64,000 nt of DNA from Gemmatimonas phototrophica (GCF_000695095.2 NZ_CP011454.1:806001-870000), one strand, 5' to 3'; positions 1 through 7,506 are shown, numbered from the stretch's first letter. Made by a program: numbers and translations. Notes: a model not told the origin generated them from the letters alone.

Positions 1-75
1 GAGCCCTCCACGGTCGCCCTCATGGCCGCCGGTATCCTCGGCCTGGCCGCCGCCGCCCGCCGTCGTCGCGCCTAA
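1..75 (+). CDS. PEP-CTERM sorting-domain protein, C-terminal end only
   Basis: Only the last 24 codons and a TAA stop are inside the window. The reading frame open from base 1 starts with Glu-Pro-Ser-Thr, continues into a hydrophobic stretch of Ala, Gly, Leu and Ile, and ends in an Arg-Arg-Arg-Arg-Ala tail. That order (EPS motif, one membrane helix, basic C-terminus) is the recognition tail of PEP-CTERM proteins, which an exosortase cuts during export. An exosortase and EpsI lie at 32.4-34.1 kb of this window, so the system to process it is present. The rest of the protein lies upstream of the window and its role cannot be stated. A hairpin follows 22 bases after the stop. Confidence 0.85.
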   Translation, partial: EPSTVALMAAGILGLAAAARRRRA

Positions 76-97
76 CCAACTGGTGCCCCGCGTAAAC

Positions 98-125
98 AAA
101 GCGCCCGGCATCTGCCGGGCGCTTT
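98..125 (+). terminator. Rho-independent-type terminator of the PEP-CTERM gene
   Basis: A perfect 13-bp inverted repeat (AAAGCGCCCGGCA / TGCCGGGCGCTTT) with a 2-base loop starts 22 bases after the PEP-CTERM stop. The run of T is short (TTT), but the stem is strong and GC-rich. It is probably the transcription end of the gene entering from the left. Confidence 0.75.
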
Positions 126-226
126 GTGCAACGAGCCACAGGGAGAGGCGGTGTCAGCCCCGAGCCGATCATCACCCCGCTGCGCGTCTCTGAGGGGGCG
201 GTCGGGACACGCGTGGCTGGCATCTC

Positions 227-294
227 AATACTCAAACTCACAGCTCACGGCTTGAGCTTTGAGCTGTGAGTGCGAGTTTTGAGTAATGAGTATT
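227..294. repeat. Imperfect palindrome of ACTCAAACTCACAGCTCA type at the amidohydrolase 3' end
   Basis: A perfect 12-bp stem (ACTCACAGCTCA at 236-247, its complement at 260-271) encloses a 12-base loop. Shorter AACTC/GAGTT-like blocks flank it, so the whole 227-294 stretch is a loose palindrome. It overlaps the stop of the leftward amidohydrolase and could end its transcript, although no T-run follows. A related low-complexity stretch of AACTCAAACTGA units lies at 16110-16168, also just past the stop of a leftward gene. Confidence 0.55.
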
Positions 295-1972
295 ACTTGG
301 CGTACACCAATCGCCCGCCCAGGTAAGTCGCCAGCACGGAGGTGCGCAGCACCATCTCCGCCGGCACCTTCATGATGTCCTGATCGAGAATCACGAAGTC
401 CGCGTACTTCCCCGGCGTAATGCTCCCCATCTCCTGCTCCTGAAAGCCCGCGTACGCCGGCCACAGCGTCATGCTGCGTAGCGCGTCTTCGCGCGACATG
501 CGTTCGGCGGGAAACCAGCCCCCCATGGGCCAGTCGCGCGCGTCCTGCCGGGCAATGCTGGCGTGGAACGAGATGAGCGGGTTCACCTCTTCCACCGGGA
601 AATCCGAACCGTTGGGAATCACCACCCCCGTCTGCAGCAGCGACTGCCACGCGTAGGCGCCGTAGAGCCGAGTGGGCCCCAGCCGCTTGCCAATCCAGTA
701 CATGTCGCTCGTCTGGTGGCTGGCCTGCATGCTGGGAATGACGCCCAGCTGCGCGAAGCGCGGGATGTCGTCCTGATGCAGAATCTGGGCGTGCTCCACG
801 CGGAAGCGATGGTTCGCCATCGGCGTCTTGTCCAACGCCTTTTCGTACGCGTCGAGCACCACGCGGTTGCCACGATCGCCAATGGCGTGCGTGTTGATCT
901 GGAAGCCCGCCTTGAGCCCGGCTTCGGCCACTTCTTGAATGTGCGCCGGCGCCGAGAGCAGCAGGCCGGTGTTGTTGGCGTCGTCGCTGTAGGGCTCCAG
1001 CAGTGCGGCACCGCGCGAGCCCATGGCGCCGTCGGCGTACAGCTTCACGGCGCGCACCCACACTTGCCCGTCGTAGAGCGCCGAGCGTGGGCCCATGCCG
1101 AAGTAGTGCGTGAGGGCGGCCGCGTTGTCGGAGATCATGATGTAGAGGCGCAGGTCGAGCTCTTTCTGCTTGGCCATGTCCTCGTAGAGCTCAATCATTT
1201 CGCGCGACGCGCCGGCGTCGTGCATGCCCACCAGCCCCCAGCGGTGCATGAGCTTCACGGCGTCCTTGTGCATGGCGCGCCACTCTTGAATGGAGGGGGT
1301 GGGCACCTTGCTGCTCACAATGCCTTCGGCGTTGTCCACCAGTACGCCAGTGGGCACGCCCTTGGCATCGCGTACGATCTTGCCGCCGCTCGGCTCCTTC
1401 GTGGCGGCCGTGAGCCCGGCCACCTTCATGGCCGCCATGTTGGCCAGCTGCGCGTGTCCGTCAATGCGTTCCAGCAGCACCGGGTGGTCGGGGAGCGCGG
1501 CGGTGAGTGCGTCGTGTGTGGGGAAGGCGGTGCTCCCCCAGGCGTTCTGGTCCCAGCCGCGCCCAATGATCCACTGCCCCTTGGGGGTGGTTTTGGCGCG
1601 CTCCACCACGCGGGCAATGACCTCGTCGTAGCTCCTGGTGCCTACGAGGTCTACGCTGCGCAGCTTTTTGGCGAGGTTGTTGAAGTGGGCGTGTCCGTCC
1701 ACCATGCCCGGAATGATCGTGCGCCCGCCGGCGTCCACCACCTTGGTGTTGGCGCCCTTGAGGGACGCCGCTTCGCGCGCCGAGCCGGTAAAGACAATGC
1801 GCCCGTTGCGCACGGCGAACGCCTCCACGAGGGGGCGGCTGTCGTCGACGGTATAGACCCGGGCGTTGGTGACAATGAGGTCGGCCGGGGTCTGCTGGGC
1901 CGTGGCGGGCTGGGCCAGCGAGGCGAGGGCAGCGACGGCGAGGGCCGCGGCGCGTGGGGCAGGAGCAAGCAT
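293..1972 (-). CDS. Secreted amidohydrolase, YtcJ-like (amidohydrolase_3 family)
   Basis: A 559-residue metal-dependent amidohydrolase. The ATG at 1972 was chosen because it opens a clear signal peptide (Ala/Leu-rich, ending near Ala-Thr-Ala-Gln-Gln at residues 23-27); the frame is open further upstream but without protein-like sequence. The metal-site motifs come in order: His94-x-His96 in DGHAHF, a Lys in a VKLYADG block, NTHAIGD, RVEHAQ, and GSDFPVE. An N-terminal and C-terminal beta-sandwich (ending in KYADFVILD) bracket the TIM barrel. YtcJ relatives hydrolyse amide or ester bonds of varied substrates; the substrate cannot be read from sequence. It stands alone, with a palindromic repeat array upstream, and is probably periplasmic. 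Confidence 0.85.
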   Translation of the reverse strand: MLAPAPRAAALAVAALASLAQPATAQQTPADLIVTNARVYTVDDSRPLVEAFAVRNGRIVFTGSAREAASLKGANTKVVDAGGRTIIPGMVDGHAHFNNLAKKLRSVDLVGTRSYDEVIARVVERAKTTPKGQWIIGRGWDQNAWGSTAFPTHDALTAALPDHPVLLERIDGHAQLANMAAMKVAGLTAATKEPSGGKIVRDAKGVPTGVLVDNAEGIVSSKVPTPSIQEWRAMHKDAVKLMHRWGLVGMHDAGASREMIELYEDMAKQKELDLRLYIMISDNAAALTHYFGMGPRSALYDGQVWVRAVKLYADGAMGSRGAALLEPYSDDANNTGLLLSAPAHIQEVAEAGLKAGFQINTHAIGDRGNRVVLDAYEKALDKTPMANHRFRVEHAQILHQDDIPRFAQLGVIPSMQASHQTSDMYWIGKRLGPTRLYGAYAWQSLLQTGVVIPNGSDFPVEEVNPLISFHASIARQDARDWPMGGWFPAERMSREDALRSMTLWPAYAGFQEQEMGSITPGKYADFVILDQDIMKVPAEMVLRTSVLATYLGGRLVYAK

Positions 1973-2113
1973 CGGAGCAGTGGGGCCGGAGGGCAGCGCC
2001 GCGGTCGGGTGACCGGCGCACTCCGATGCTATGGCCAGTGATGGGGAAAGTCTACCGGTTTGAGCTGACGTGCTCGGCCTCTCATTGGCCCGGGCTCGTA
2101 GGCTGGCACCGCT

Positions 2114-2290
2114 GAACTGCATGACGAGGACTGTGACGGTGCGGGCGACACACACTCCCCACCTCCGCGAGATCAAAAATCAAAAAAATGAACAACCTCT
2201 CGGCAGCAGTACGCCGCCCGCCTATGCCGGAGCCAGTCCTCGTTTGGACGCCCTGTCCGCCCAATCGGAGCAGTCCTCGTAAGGCAGTTC
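2114..2290. repeat. Palindromic intergenic element, copy A (internally shortened)
   Basis: First of three tandem copies upstream of the amidohydrolase. The family plan is: end box GAACTGC-x3, ACGAGGACTG, 27-base spacer, ACGAGGACTG, a centre of about 100 bases, then the mirror image. Copy A is 177 bp: its left arm has only one ACGAGGACTG and lacks the spacer, exactly the 37 bases that recombination between the two 10-base boxes would remove. The right arm is complete, with CAGTCCTCGT at 2234-2243 and 2271-2280. Confidence 0.85.
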
Positions 2291-2334
2291 CTACGGTGTC
2301 GGCCACTGGCACCAGAGCAAGGGCTGGCACCGCT

Positions 2335-2560
2335 GAACTGCATGACGAGGACTGGGACGAGGACTGGCCCGTGGAGTCGGAGAGGTCGTCCATACGAGGA
2401 CTGCGACGGTGAGGGCGACACACACTCCCCACCTCCGCGAGATCAAAAATCAAAAGAATGAACAACCTCTCGGCAGCAGTACGCCGCCCGCCCATGCCGG
2501 AACCAGTCCTCGTTTGGACGCCCCGTCCGCCCAATCGGAGCAGTCCTCGTAAGGCAGTTC
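2335..2560. repeat. Palindromic intergenic element, copy B (with 12-base duplication)
   Basis: Second tandem copy, separated from copy A by 44 bases that are almost identical to the 43 bases between copies B and C. It is 226 bp, 12 longer than the standard 214, because the first left-arm box is doubled (ACGAGGACTG, GG, ACGAGGACTG at 2345-2366). The right arm is standard and ends in GCAGTTC at 2554-2560. Confidence 0.85.
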
Positions 2561-2603
2561 CTACGGTGTCGGCCACTGGCACCAGAGCAAGGGCTGGATC
2601 GCT

Positions 2604-2817
2604 GAACCGCATGACGAGGACTGCTCCGTGGAGTCGGACAGGGCGTCCAGACGAGGACTGTGACGGTGTGGGCGACACACACTCCCCACCTCCGCGAGAT
2701 CAAAAATCAAAAGAATGAACAACCTCTCGGCAGCAGTACGCCGCCCGCCCATGCCGGAGCCAGTCCTCGTTTGGACGCCCCGTCCGCCCAATCGGAGCAG
2801 TCCTCGTTATGCAGTTC
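2604..2817. repeat. Palindromic intergenic element, copy C (full length, 214 bp)
   Basis: A complete copy: each 57-base arm has a 10-base end box, ACGAGGACTG, a 27-base spacer and a second ACGAGGACTG, around a 100-base centre. The two ends (2604-2623 and 2798-2817) match as inverted repeats at 18 of 20 positions. Outer GGCTGG (2592-2597) and CCAGCC (2827-2832) may extend the palindrome to 241 bp. The centre contains an AT-rich core (GATCAAAAATCAAAAG). Short open frames running through the array repeat with the DNA and are not treated as genes. Confidence 0.88.
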
Positions 2818-2896
2818 CAACCCAAGCCAGCCCCTAACACCAGTCTCGCCGAAGCAGGTGACAAGCAACTGACACGATGCCAGCACACTTGGCACC

Positions 2897-3265
2897 ATGG
2901 AGCTCGCTGAAACCACCAGGGTCATTCTGGCCGCGTTCTTCGACGTCTATCGGCATTTCAATAACCGACTGCCCGAGCCGCATTGCTCCAAAGCCATCGC
3001 CATCTGGCTGGAGGACCATGGCGTGCCCGCCGAGCGCGAGGTGCCGGTTGAGGTGCACTACCGCGGACGCCTGCTCACCACCATGCGCATGGATCTCGTG
3101 GTGAACCAGCAGGTAGTTGTCGAGTGCAAACGCCTCCCGCGCCTGCTCGACACCCACCGACTCCAGCTGCTCGGCTACCTCCGAGGGACACCCTATGAAC
3201 ACGGACTATTGCTGAACTTCGGCCCGTCACCCGATCACCGGCGCGTGGTGTCGCGCAAGCAGTGA
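2897..3265 (+). CDS. GxxExxY-type PD-(D/E)XK nuclease-fold protein
   Basis: A 122-residue protein resembling the PDDEXK_3 / GxxExxY family, small PD-(D/E)XK nuclease-fold proteins of uncertain role. The fold signature is visible: a REVPVEVHYRG strand, then Asp66 in MRMDLVV and Glu76-Cys-Lys78 in VVVECKR (D-x9-E-x-K), and a family-like YLRGTPYEHGLLLNFG strand. The N-terminal GxxExxY motif is degenerate: only an FFDVY stretch remains. Start at ATG 2897; no strong ribosome site is visible. The gene is bracketed by copies of the palindromic element, copy C ending about 80 bases upstream and a truncated copy starting about 40 bases downstream, so it may have been moved or stranded with them. DNA cleavage is inferred from the fold only. 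Confidence 0.75.
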   Translation: MELAETTRVILAAFFDVYRHFNNRLPEPHCSKAIAIWLEDHGVPAEREVPVEVHYRGRLLTTMRMDLVVNQQVVVECKRLPRLLDTHRLQLLGYLRGTPYEHGLLLNFGPSPDHRRVVSRKQ

Positions 3266-3305
3266 GATGGCGGTGGGCCGCTGGCACCGGTGTTGGAGGC
3301 CGTTG

Positions 3306-3394
3306 GTCGCCCGCCCATGCCGGAGCCAGTCCTCGTTCGGACGCGCTCTCCGCCCGCACGGAGCAGTCCTCGTAAAGCCGTGCCAACCCAGCCA
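3306..3394. repeat. Palindromic intergenic element, truncated right half
   Basis: Contains the end of the centre (CGCCCGCCCATGCCGGAG) and a complete right arm: CAGTCCTCGT at 3327-3336, a 27-base spacer, CAGTCCTCGT at 3364-3373, then a tail CCAACCCAGCC like the tail after copy C. The left arm is missing, although GCTGGCACC at 3280-3288 matches the outer flank of copies A and B. It lies between the convergent ends of the GxxExxY gene and the hybrid kinase gene. Confidence 0.78.
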
Positions 3395-3419
3395 ACCCAA
3401 TACACTGGCGCCAGCCGCG

Positions 3420-5573
3420 CTACGTTGCCGGCGCCAGCAACTGGTCCACCGCCGCCACCAGATCGCGCATATCAAAGGGCTTGGCCAGCATGGGGGTGCC
3501 GTCGTCCACGTCGCGTACCAGCTGCTCACTGGCCGAAAAGCCGGTCACGTACAGCACCGCAACCTCGGGACAGCGGGCGCGCAACCAGCGCACCAGCGTC
3601 GGTCCTGATGCGCCCGGCAACACGACGTCGGTCACCACGACATTGATCTGGCCGCTCCGGGCCTCGAACAGCTGTTGCGCCTCGGGTACGTCACCCGCTT
3701 CGAGCACCGTGTAACGCGCGTCGCGCAGCGCTCGCGCGACCACGTGGCGCAACGGTGTGTTGTCTTCCACCAGCAGCACAACACCGCCCGTCGTACTGCC
3801 CCGTGGCCCGGCGCCGGGCGTCTGCACCTGAGGTGGGGCCGGTGCGCTCGCGGGCAGAAAGATCCGAAAGGTGGAGCCGGTGCCCACCGTACTTTCTACC
3901 GTGACCGCCCCCCGCATCTGTGCTGCCAACGACTGCACCATGGCCAATCCAAGCCCGGTGCCCTCCCCCGGGTCTTTCGTGGTAAAGAACGGCTCGAACA
4001 CATGCGGCAGGACCTCGGCGGAAATCCCGCTGCCGCTGTCTTGCACCGTGATGACCACCCACGCCCCATCGTGCGCGGCCACGACCCCAGGGCCCTCCGT
4101 GCCAGCCGCTGCTGCCAGTCGGAGGGTACCACCGGAGGGCATCGCATCACGCGCGTTCAGCGCCAGGTTGAGCAGCATTTGCTCAATGGCACCGCCGTCG
4201 GCACTGGCCGTGAGATCGGACTCCGGCAGTTGCAGCGAGACGCCAATGTGTTCGCCCAACACACGCCGCAGCAGCGCCGTGGTGCGGGTCAGCACGTCGC
4301 CCACCGGAATGCTGGCCACGTGAATCCGTTGCTGCCGGCTTAGGGCAAGCAGCTGTCTCGTGAGCGTGCGGGCCCGCTCCGACGCGTCGTGCACTTCGGC
4401 CAGATCCTGCCGCAATTCCTCGGGAAGCCGCGCATCGGTTAGCAGGAGTTCCGTAATGCCGCCAATCACCGTGAGCAGGTTGTTGAAGTCGTGGGCCACA
4501 CCACCGGCCAGCCGCCCAACGGCTTCCATTTTCTGCGACTGTACGAGCTGCGTCTCGAGGGCCCGCCGATCGGTGACATCCTCCATGACCCCAATGGCTG
4601 TTCGCACGTGCCCCTGTGCATCACGCAGGTAGCGGGCGCGTAGTACGACCTCACGCACCGCGCTGTCGCTGCCACGACAAATGCGGAACATGAACGCGGC
4701 GTCGTCCACACCGCTCAGCCGTGCGGCGGTGCGCTCCTCCTGGAGACGTTCGCGATCAAGGGGGTGCACGAAATGAATCCAGCCGTCGCCACGCAGCTGC
4801 TCGCGCGGCGCATCGTACATGCGCTCCATTGTGCTGTTGATGAACTCCACTTCGCCGGTGCTGGCGGTGCGGAATACCCCCACGGGGATCTGGTCCGTGA
4901 GCAGACGCAGCTGCCGTTCGCTTTCGACCAACGCCCGCTGGGCTTCCGCTCCTTCGCGGTCGGCCACATTCCATCGGGCCCAGAGCACTCCGAACAGGAG
5001 CCCGAGTAGCACAATGGTGCCCGACAGAATGGTGAGCGACCAGCGATTCCGCAGATCGTCACGCTGCAGCGCCTCGCTCCCGCCGCGCGCCACCAGCAGA
5101 TCCACGCTGTCGCACAGGGCCGTGACGTCGGCGTACGCCGAGCGCAAACGCACATTGGTGCCCGGCGCCGCCGGCTGCTGGAGCAGGGTGGAGAAGCGCC
5201 CCACCGACTGAGCGAGACGCTCCACGGCATCACGGAGCGGAGAACCCAGCGGCAGGGCGACGACCGGAAGGACCCCCCGTGACCCTTCACGCCCCCGCTG
5301 CCAGTCGTTGAGCAGCAGTTGTGCCCGTTGAATGGCGCCCGTAATGAGGATGGTGTCCACCGAAGCGTCGCCCCCTTCCGCCCGCGATCGCAGCAGGAAG
5401 GCAGACGATACCTGCATGCGCACGCCACTCGCCAACCGCGCGGATGACGACACGCGTTGCAGCTCGCTCCGTGACGCGAGGTGACGCCATTGCAAGGCCG
5501 CCGCGGCGGCGATGGCGGCCATGAAGATCACCGCCACGATAGGCCAGGCGATCCGACGAAAATTGAGGTTCAT
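3420..5573 (-). CDS. Hybrid sensor histidine kinase with PAS and receiver domains
   Basis: A 717-residue membrane kinase. Two membrane helices (residues about 10-28 and 180-201) flank a periplasmic domain of about 150 residues. A PAS domain (about 217-337, ending in EDVTDRR) follows, then the dimerisation/phosphoacceptor helix with His361 in VAHDFNN, an ATPase domain with the GTGLGLAMV box, and a C-terminal receiver with the expected phosphate acceptor Asp649 in VVVTDVVLP and Lys in AKPF. This architecture autophosphorylates His and passes phosphate to its own receiver. Its ATG overlaps the TGA of the upstream binding-protein gene (ATGA at 5570-5573), which points to translational coupling and a shared sensing role. 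No separate DNA-binding output regulator is next to it. Confidence 0.9.
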   Translation of the reverse strand: MNLNFRRIAWPIVAVIFMAAIAAAAALQWRHLASRSELQRVSSSARLASGVRMQVSSAFLLRSRAEGGDASVDTILITGAIQRAQLLLNDWQRGREGSRGVLPVVALPLGSPLRDAVERLAQSVGRFSTLLQQPAAPGTNVRLRSAYADVTALCDSVDLLVARGGSEALQRDDLRNRWSLTILSGTIVLLGLLFGVLWARWNVADREGAEAQRALVESERQLRLLTDQIPVGVFRTASTGEVEFINSTMERMYDAPREQLRGDGWIHFVHPLDRERLQEERTAARLSGVDDAAFMFRICRGSDSAVREVVLRARYLRDAQGHVRTAIGVMEDVTDRRALETQLVQSQKMEAVGRLAGGVAHDFNNLLTVIGGITELLLTDARLPEELRQDLAEVHDASERARTLTRQLLALSRQQRIHVASIPVGDVLTRTTALLRRVLGEHIGVSLQLPESDLTASADGGAIEQMLLNLALNARDAMPSGGTLRLAAAAGTEGPGVVAAHDGAWVVITVQDSGSGISAEVLPHVFEPFFTTKDPGEGTGLGLAMVQSLAAQMRGAVTVESTVGTGSTFRIFLPASAPAPPQVQTPGAGPRGSTTGGVVLLVEDNTPLRHVVARALRDARYTVLEAGDVPEAQQLFEARSGQINVVVTDVVLPGASGPTLVRWLRARCPEVAVLYVTGFSASEQLVRDVDDGTPMLAKPFDMRDLVAAVDQLLAPAT

Positions 5574-6439
5574 GGCAAGGGGGCCGACGGTGGCCGCTGG
5601 CTATTGGTTGGTTCGTCAAACGTGCTGTCGAACTCGAACCGCTGCTGGACGGCGCGGTGACGCGGGGTACCGAGCACCCGGCCAAGCGCGCGATCAATGG
5701 CGGACCGCAACGTGATGTCGTCCAGTCGCACCGCATAGGCGGGCTGGCCAAGCGCGATGTCGTGCAGCTGTGGATCGTTTGGAAAGGAGAGAGGCACCAC
5801 CTTCAAAGCGGTGCTGTCCGGATGGGTGCGACGGAGCAGCGACAGCGAGACGGTGGACAAGGCGAAGGCATCCGCTTCGCCCGAAATGACGGCCGCGCGC
5901 CCCGTGGTGGGATCGGGCACGGGGCGCAGTTGGCTTGGTGAAAGACCGGCGGCGAGGGCGAGTCGTTCCTCGGCCGCCCCTGCGATGATGGCCAACCGCG
6001 CGGCACGGTTTCGCGCGACGTCGGCCAGCGTGGTCAGGCGAGCCGAATCCGTGGCCCGGATGAGTAACGCGGTGGGGTCACGCAGGGTGGGGCGCGAGAA
6101 CAGGACCGCGCGGGCGCGATCGGGGGTGATGTACATCCCCGCTGCGATGACGTCGAAGTCTCCTTGCTGGAGCTCCAGGATGAGCGACCCGAAGCGGGTG
6201 CCTACCCACTCAATACTGTCGACCCCCAACTCGGCCATGACCAGCCGGAGCAGTTCCGGGCTTTCCCCGGACACCCGTCCGGTTGAATCGACCAAGGCAA
6301 ACGGCGGCTCCACCGCATATCCGACGCGCACAATCCCGGTACGTTGCACGCGGTCCCAGGTGTCGCGTGTCGCGGGTGATGAACACGCCGCACTGCCGAA
6401 TACCAACAGCAGCGCGGTAAAAGCGAGGTGTGGCCGCAA
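5570..6439 (-). CDS. Periplasmic solute-binding lipoprotein, family 3 type
   Basis: A 289-residue extracytoplasmic binding protein of the amino-acid (SBP_bac_3) type, with features such as RVGYAVEPPFALVDSTGRVSGESPELL and the DVIAAGMYITPDRA strand-turn. Residues 1-19 form a lipoprotein signal ending in Gly-Ser-Ala-Ala-Cys19. The start is TTG at 6439, placed so that the basic, hydrophobic signal begins at once; no better ATG is in range. No transporter permease or ATPase is nearby. Its stop overlaps the start of a hybrid histidine kinase gene, so it more likely presents ligand to that sensor than feeds a transporter. The ligand is unknown. Confidence 0.82.
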   Translation of the reverse strand: MRPHLAFTALLLVFGSAACSSPATRDTWDRVQRTGIVRVGYAVEPPFALVDSTGRVSGESPELLRLVMAELGVDSIEWVGTRFGSLILELQQGDFDVIAAGMYITPDRARAVLFSRPTLRDPTALLIRATDSARLTTLADVARNRAARLAIIAGAAEERLALAAGLSPSQLRPVPDPTTGRAAVISGEADAFALSTVSLSLLRRTHPDSTALKVVPLSFPNDPQLHDIALGQPAYAVRLDDITLRSAIDRALGRVLGTPRHRAVQQRFEFDSTFDEPTNSQRPPSAPLP

Positions 6440-6538
6440 GGGATTCTACCGTCCAAAAACTGGAAAATGTGCGGTCGACGAACAAAAATAAGTTAAATCA
6501 TCCGGAATCACAGCAACGGTTTTCGCACGCATTTCCCG

Positions 6539-6575
6539 AAAAAAACCGCCGCACTCCCGGAGGAGTGCGGCGGTT
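6539..6575 (-). terminator. Rho-independent terminator of the fasciclin gene
   Basis: A perfect 14-bp inverted repeat (AACCGCCGCACTCC at 6544-6557, complement at 6562-6575) with a 4-base loop lies 20 bases past the fasciclin stop. Reading leftward it is followed by a run of T (AAAAAA on the plus strand at 6539-6545). Confidence 0.88.
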
Positions 6576-6595
6576 CCTGCCAAAAACCGAGGGGC

Positions 6596-7084
6596 TTACT
6601 TGGCGGGCGGCAGGATCACCGCGTCGATCACGTGGATCACGCCATTGCTGGCCGCAATGTCCGTCTTCACGATGTGGGCCTGGTTGATCATGGGGGTGCT
6701 GCCCATGACGCTGATCTTGGCTTCCGAGCCTTCCACCATCTTGGCGCTCTTGCCGGCGAGCTTGAGGGCGTCGGCGGCCATGACCTTGCCAGCGACCACA
6801 TGGTACAGCAGCACGGCCTTGAGCTTGGCCTTATCGGCGGCGAGGGCCTGAAGCGTGGCGGCCGGGACCTTGGCGAAGGCTTCGTCGGTCGGGGCAAACA
6901 CGGTGAACGGGCCGGGGCCCTGGAGCGTTTCTACGAGACCGGCATCGCCGAGCAGCTTGGCGAGGGTCTTGAACGAGCCCGCGGCGACCGCGACCTCGAC
7001 AATGTTCTTGTCCTGCGCCTGAGCCACGGTCGGGGCGGCGAAGGCCATCACGGCAGCAGCGGCGAGCAGGGAAAGCTTGCGCAT
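6596..7084 (-). CDS. Secreted fasciclin-domain protein
   Basis: A 162-residue protein: signal peptide 1-23 (cut near Ala-Gln-Ala/Gln-Asp), then a single fasciclin (FAS1) domain with the two conserved boxes, [11 protein letters not shown] (H1) and a later block with YHVV and IKTD-like and [13 protein letters not shown] (H2). FAS1 domains act in adhesion and cell-surface contacts; a role in this organism is inferred. The start ATG at 7084 is preceded by a GGAG ribosome site 9 bases away. The gene is monocistronic, with a strong terminator downstream and a palindrome at 7121-7138 in its promoter region. Confidence 0.92.
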   Translation of the reverse strand: MRKLSLLAAAAVMAFAAPTVAQAQDKNIVEVAVAAGSFKTLAKLLGDAGLVETLQGPGPFTVFAPTDEAFAKVPAATLQALAADKAKLKAVLLYHVVAGKVMAADALKLAGKSAKMVEGSEAKISVMGSTPMINQAHIVKTDIAASNGVIHVIDAVILPPAK

Positions 7085-7120
7085 CGGTTACAGCTCCATG
7101 TAAGCGGGTTCCAGTAGATA

Positions 7121-7138
7121 TAGGACCACCCGGTCCTA
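7121..7138. promoter_or_regulatory. Perfect palindrome in the fasciclin promoter, candidate operator
   Basis: TAGGACC and GGTCCTA form a perfect 7-bp inverted repeat with a 4-base gap, 37-54 bases upstream of the fasciclin ATG. Reading leftward, a TATATCT sequence that could serve as a -10 box follows it directly, so a bound regulator would overlap the promoter. The regulator is unknown. Confidence 0.5.
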
Positions 7139-7249
7139 ACAATGCGTTGAACACGCCTCTGTGGTACCCGGTTCCGGGCAATTTGATCTGTTACAGTCCG
7201 AACAGGTGAGTCCGATCCGCCCGGTTCAGGTATGGGCGCTGGCGGTGAG

Positions 7250-7463
7250 GAACTGCTTTACGAGGACTGGCCCGCGGCGGCGGAAAGGACGTCAAAACGA
7301 GGACTGCGACGGTGCAGGCGACGGGCACTCTCCACCTCCTGATTTTCAATGATTCTTGAAATGAACAGCTTCGCCGCAGCGGTACGGCGCCCGCCCATGC
7401 CGGAGCCAGTCCTCGTTTGCACGCCCTATCTGCTCACACGGAGCAGTCCTCGAAATGCAGTTC
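7250..7463. repeat. Palindromic intergenic element, copy D (full length, 214 bp)
   Basis: A stand-alone copy exactly as long as copy C. The left arm boxes ACGAGGACTG are at 7260-7269 and 7297-7306; the right arm boxes are CAGTCCTCGT at 7407-7416 and CAGTCCTCG(A) at 7444-7453. Both 27-base spacers are present. The centre is diverged from copies A-C in its AT-rich core but keeps the CGCCCGCCCATGCCGGAG edge. It sits between the fasciclin promoter and the 3' end of the EEP-fold gene. Confidence 0.87.
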
Positions 7464-7506
7464 AAACGAGGCCAGCCTAGTAATCGAGCCCGGCCGTCGC
7501 GCCCCC

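Noticed and set aside
563-2041. A long open frame of 492 residues on the plus strand opposite the amidohydrolase
   Set aside because: It is the complement of a strongly coding frame in GC-rich DNA; the opposite frame has clear family motifs and a signal peptide.
2188-2718. Short open frames within the palindromic element array, with repeated near-identical proteins rich in Arg, Pro and Ser
   Set aside because: The same frames recur in each copy because the DNA repeats, they have no ribosome site of note, and their residues mirror the box sequence. They are treated as by-products of the repeat.
2114-2817. A CRISPR-like array of repeats and spacers
   Set aside because: The repeat unit is over 200 bp and palindromic, the 43-44-base gaps between copies are nearly identical to each other, and no cas gene is present.
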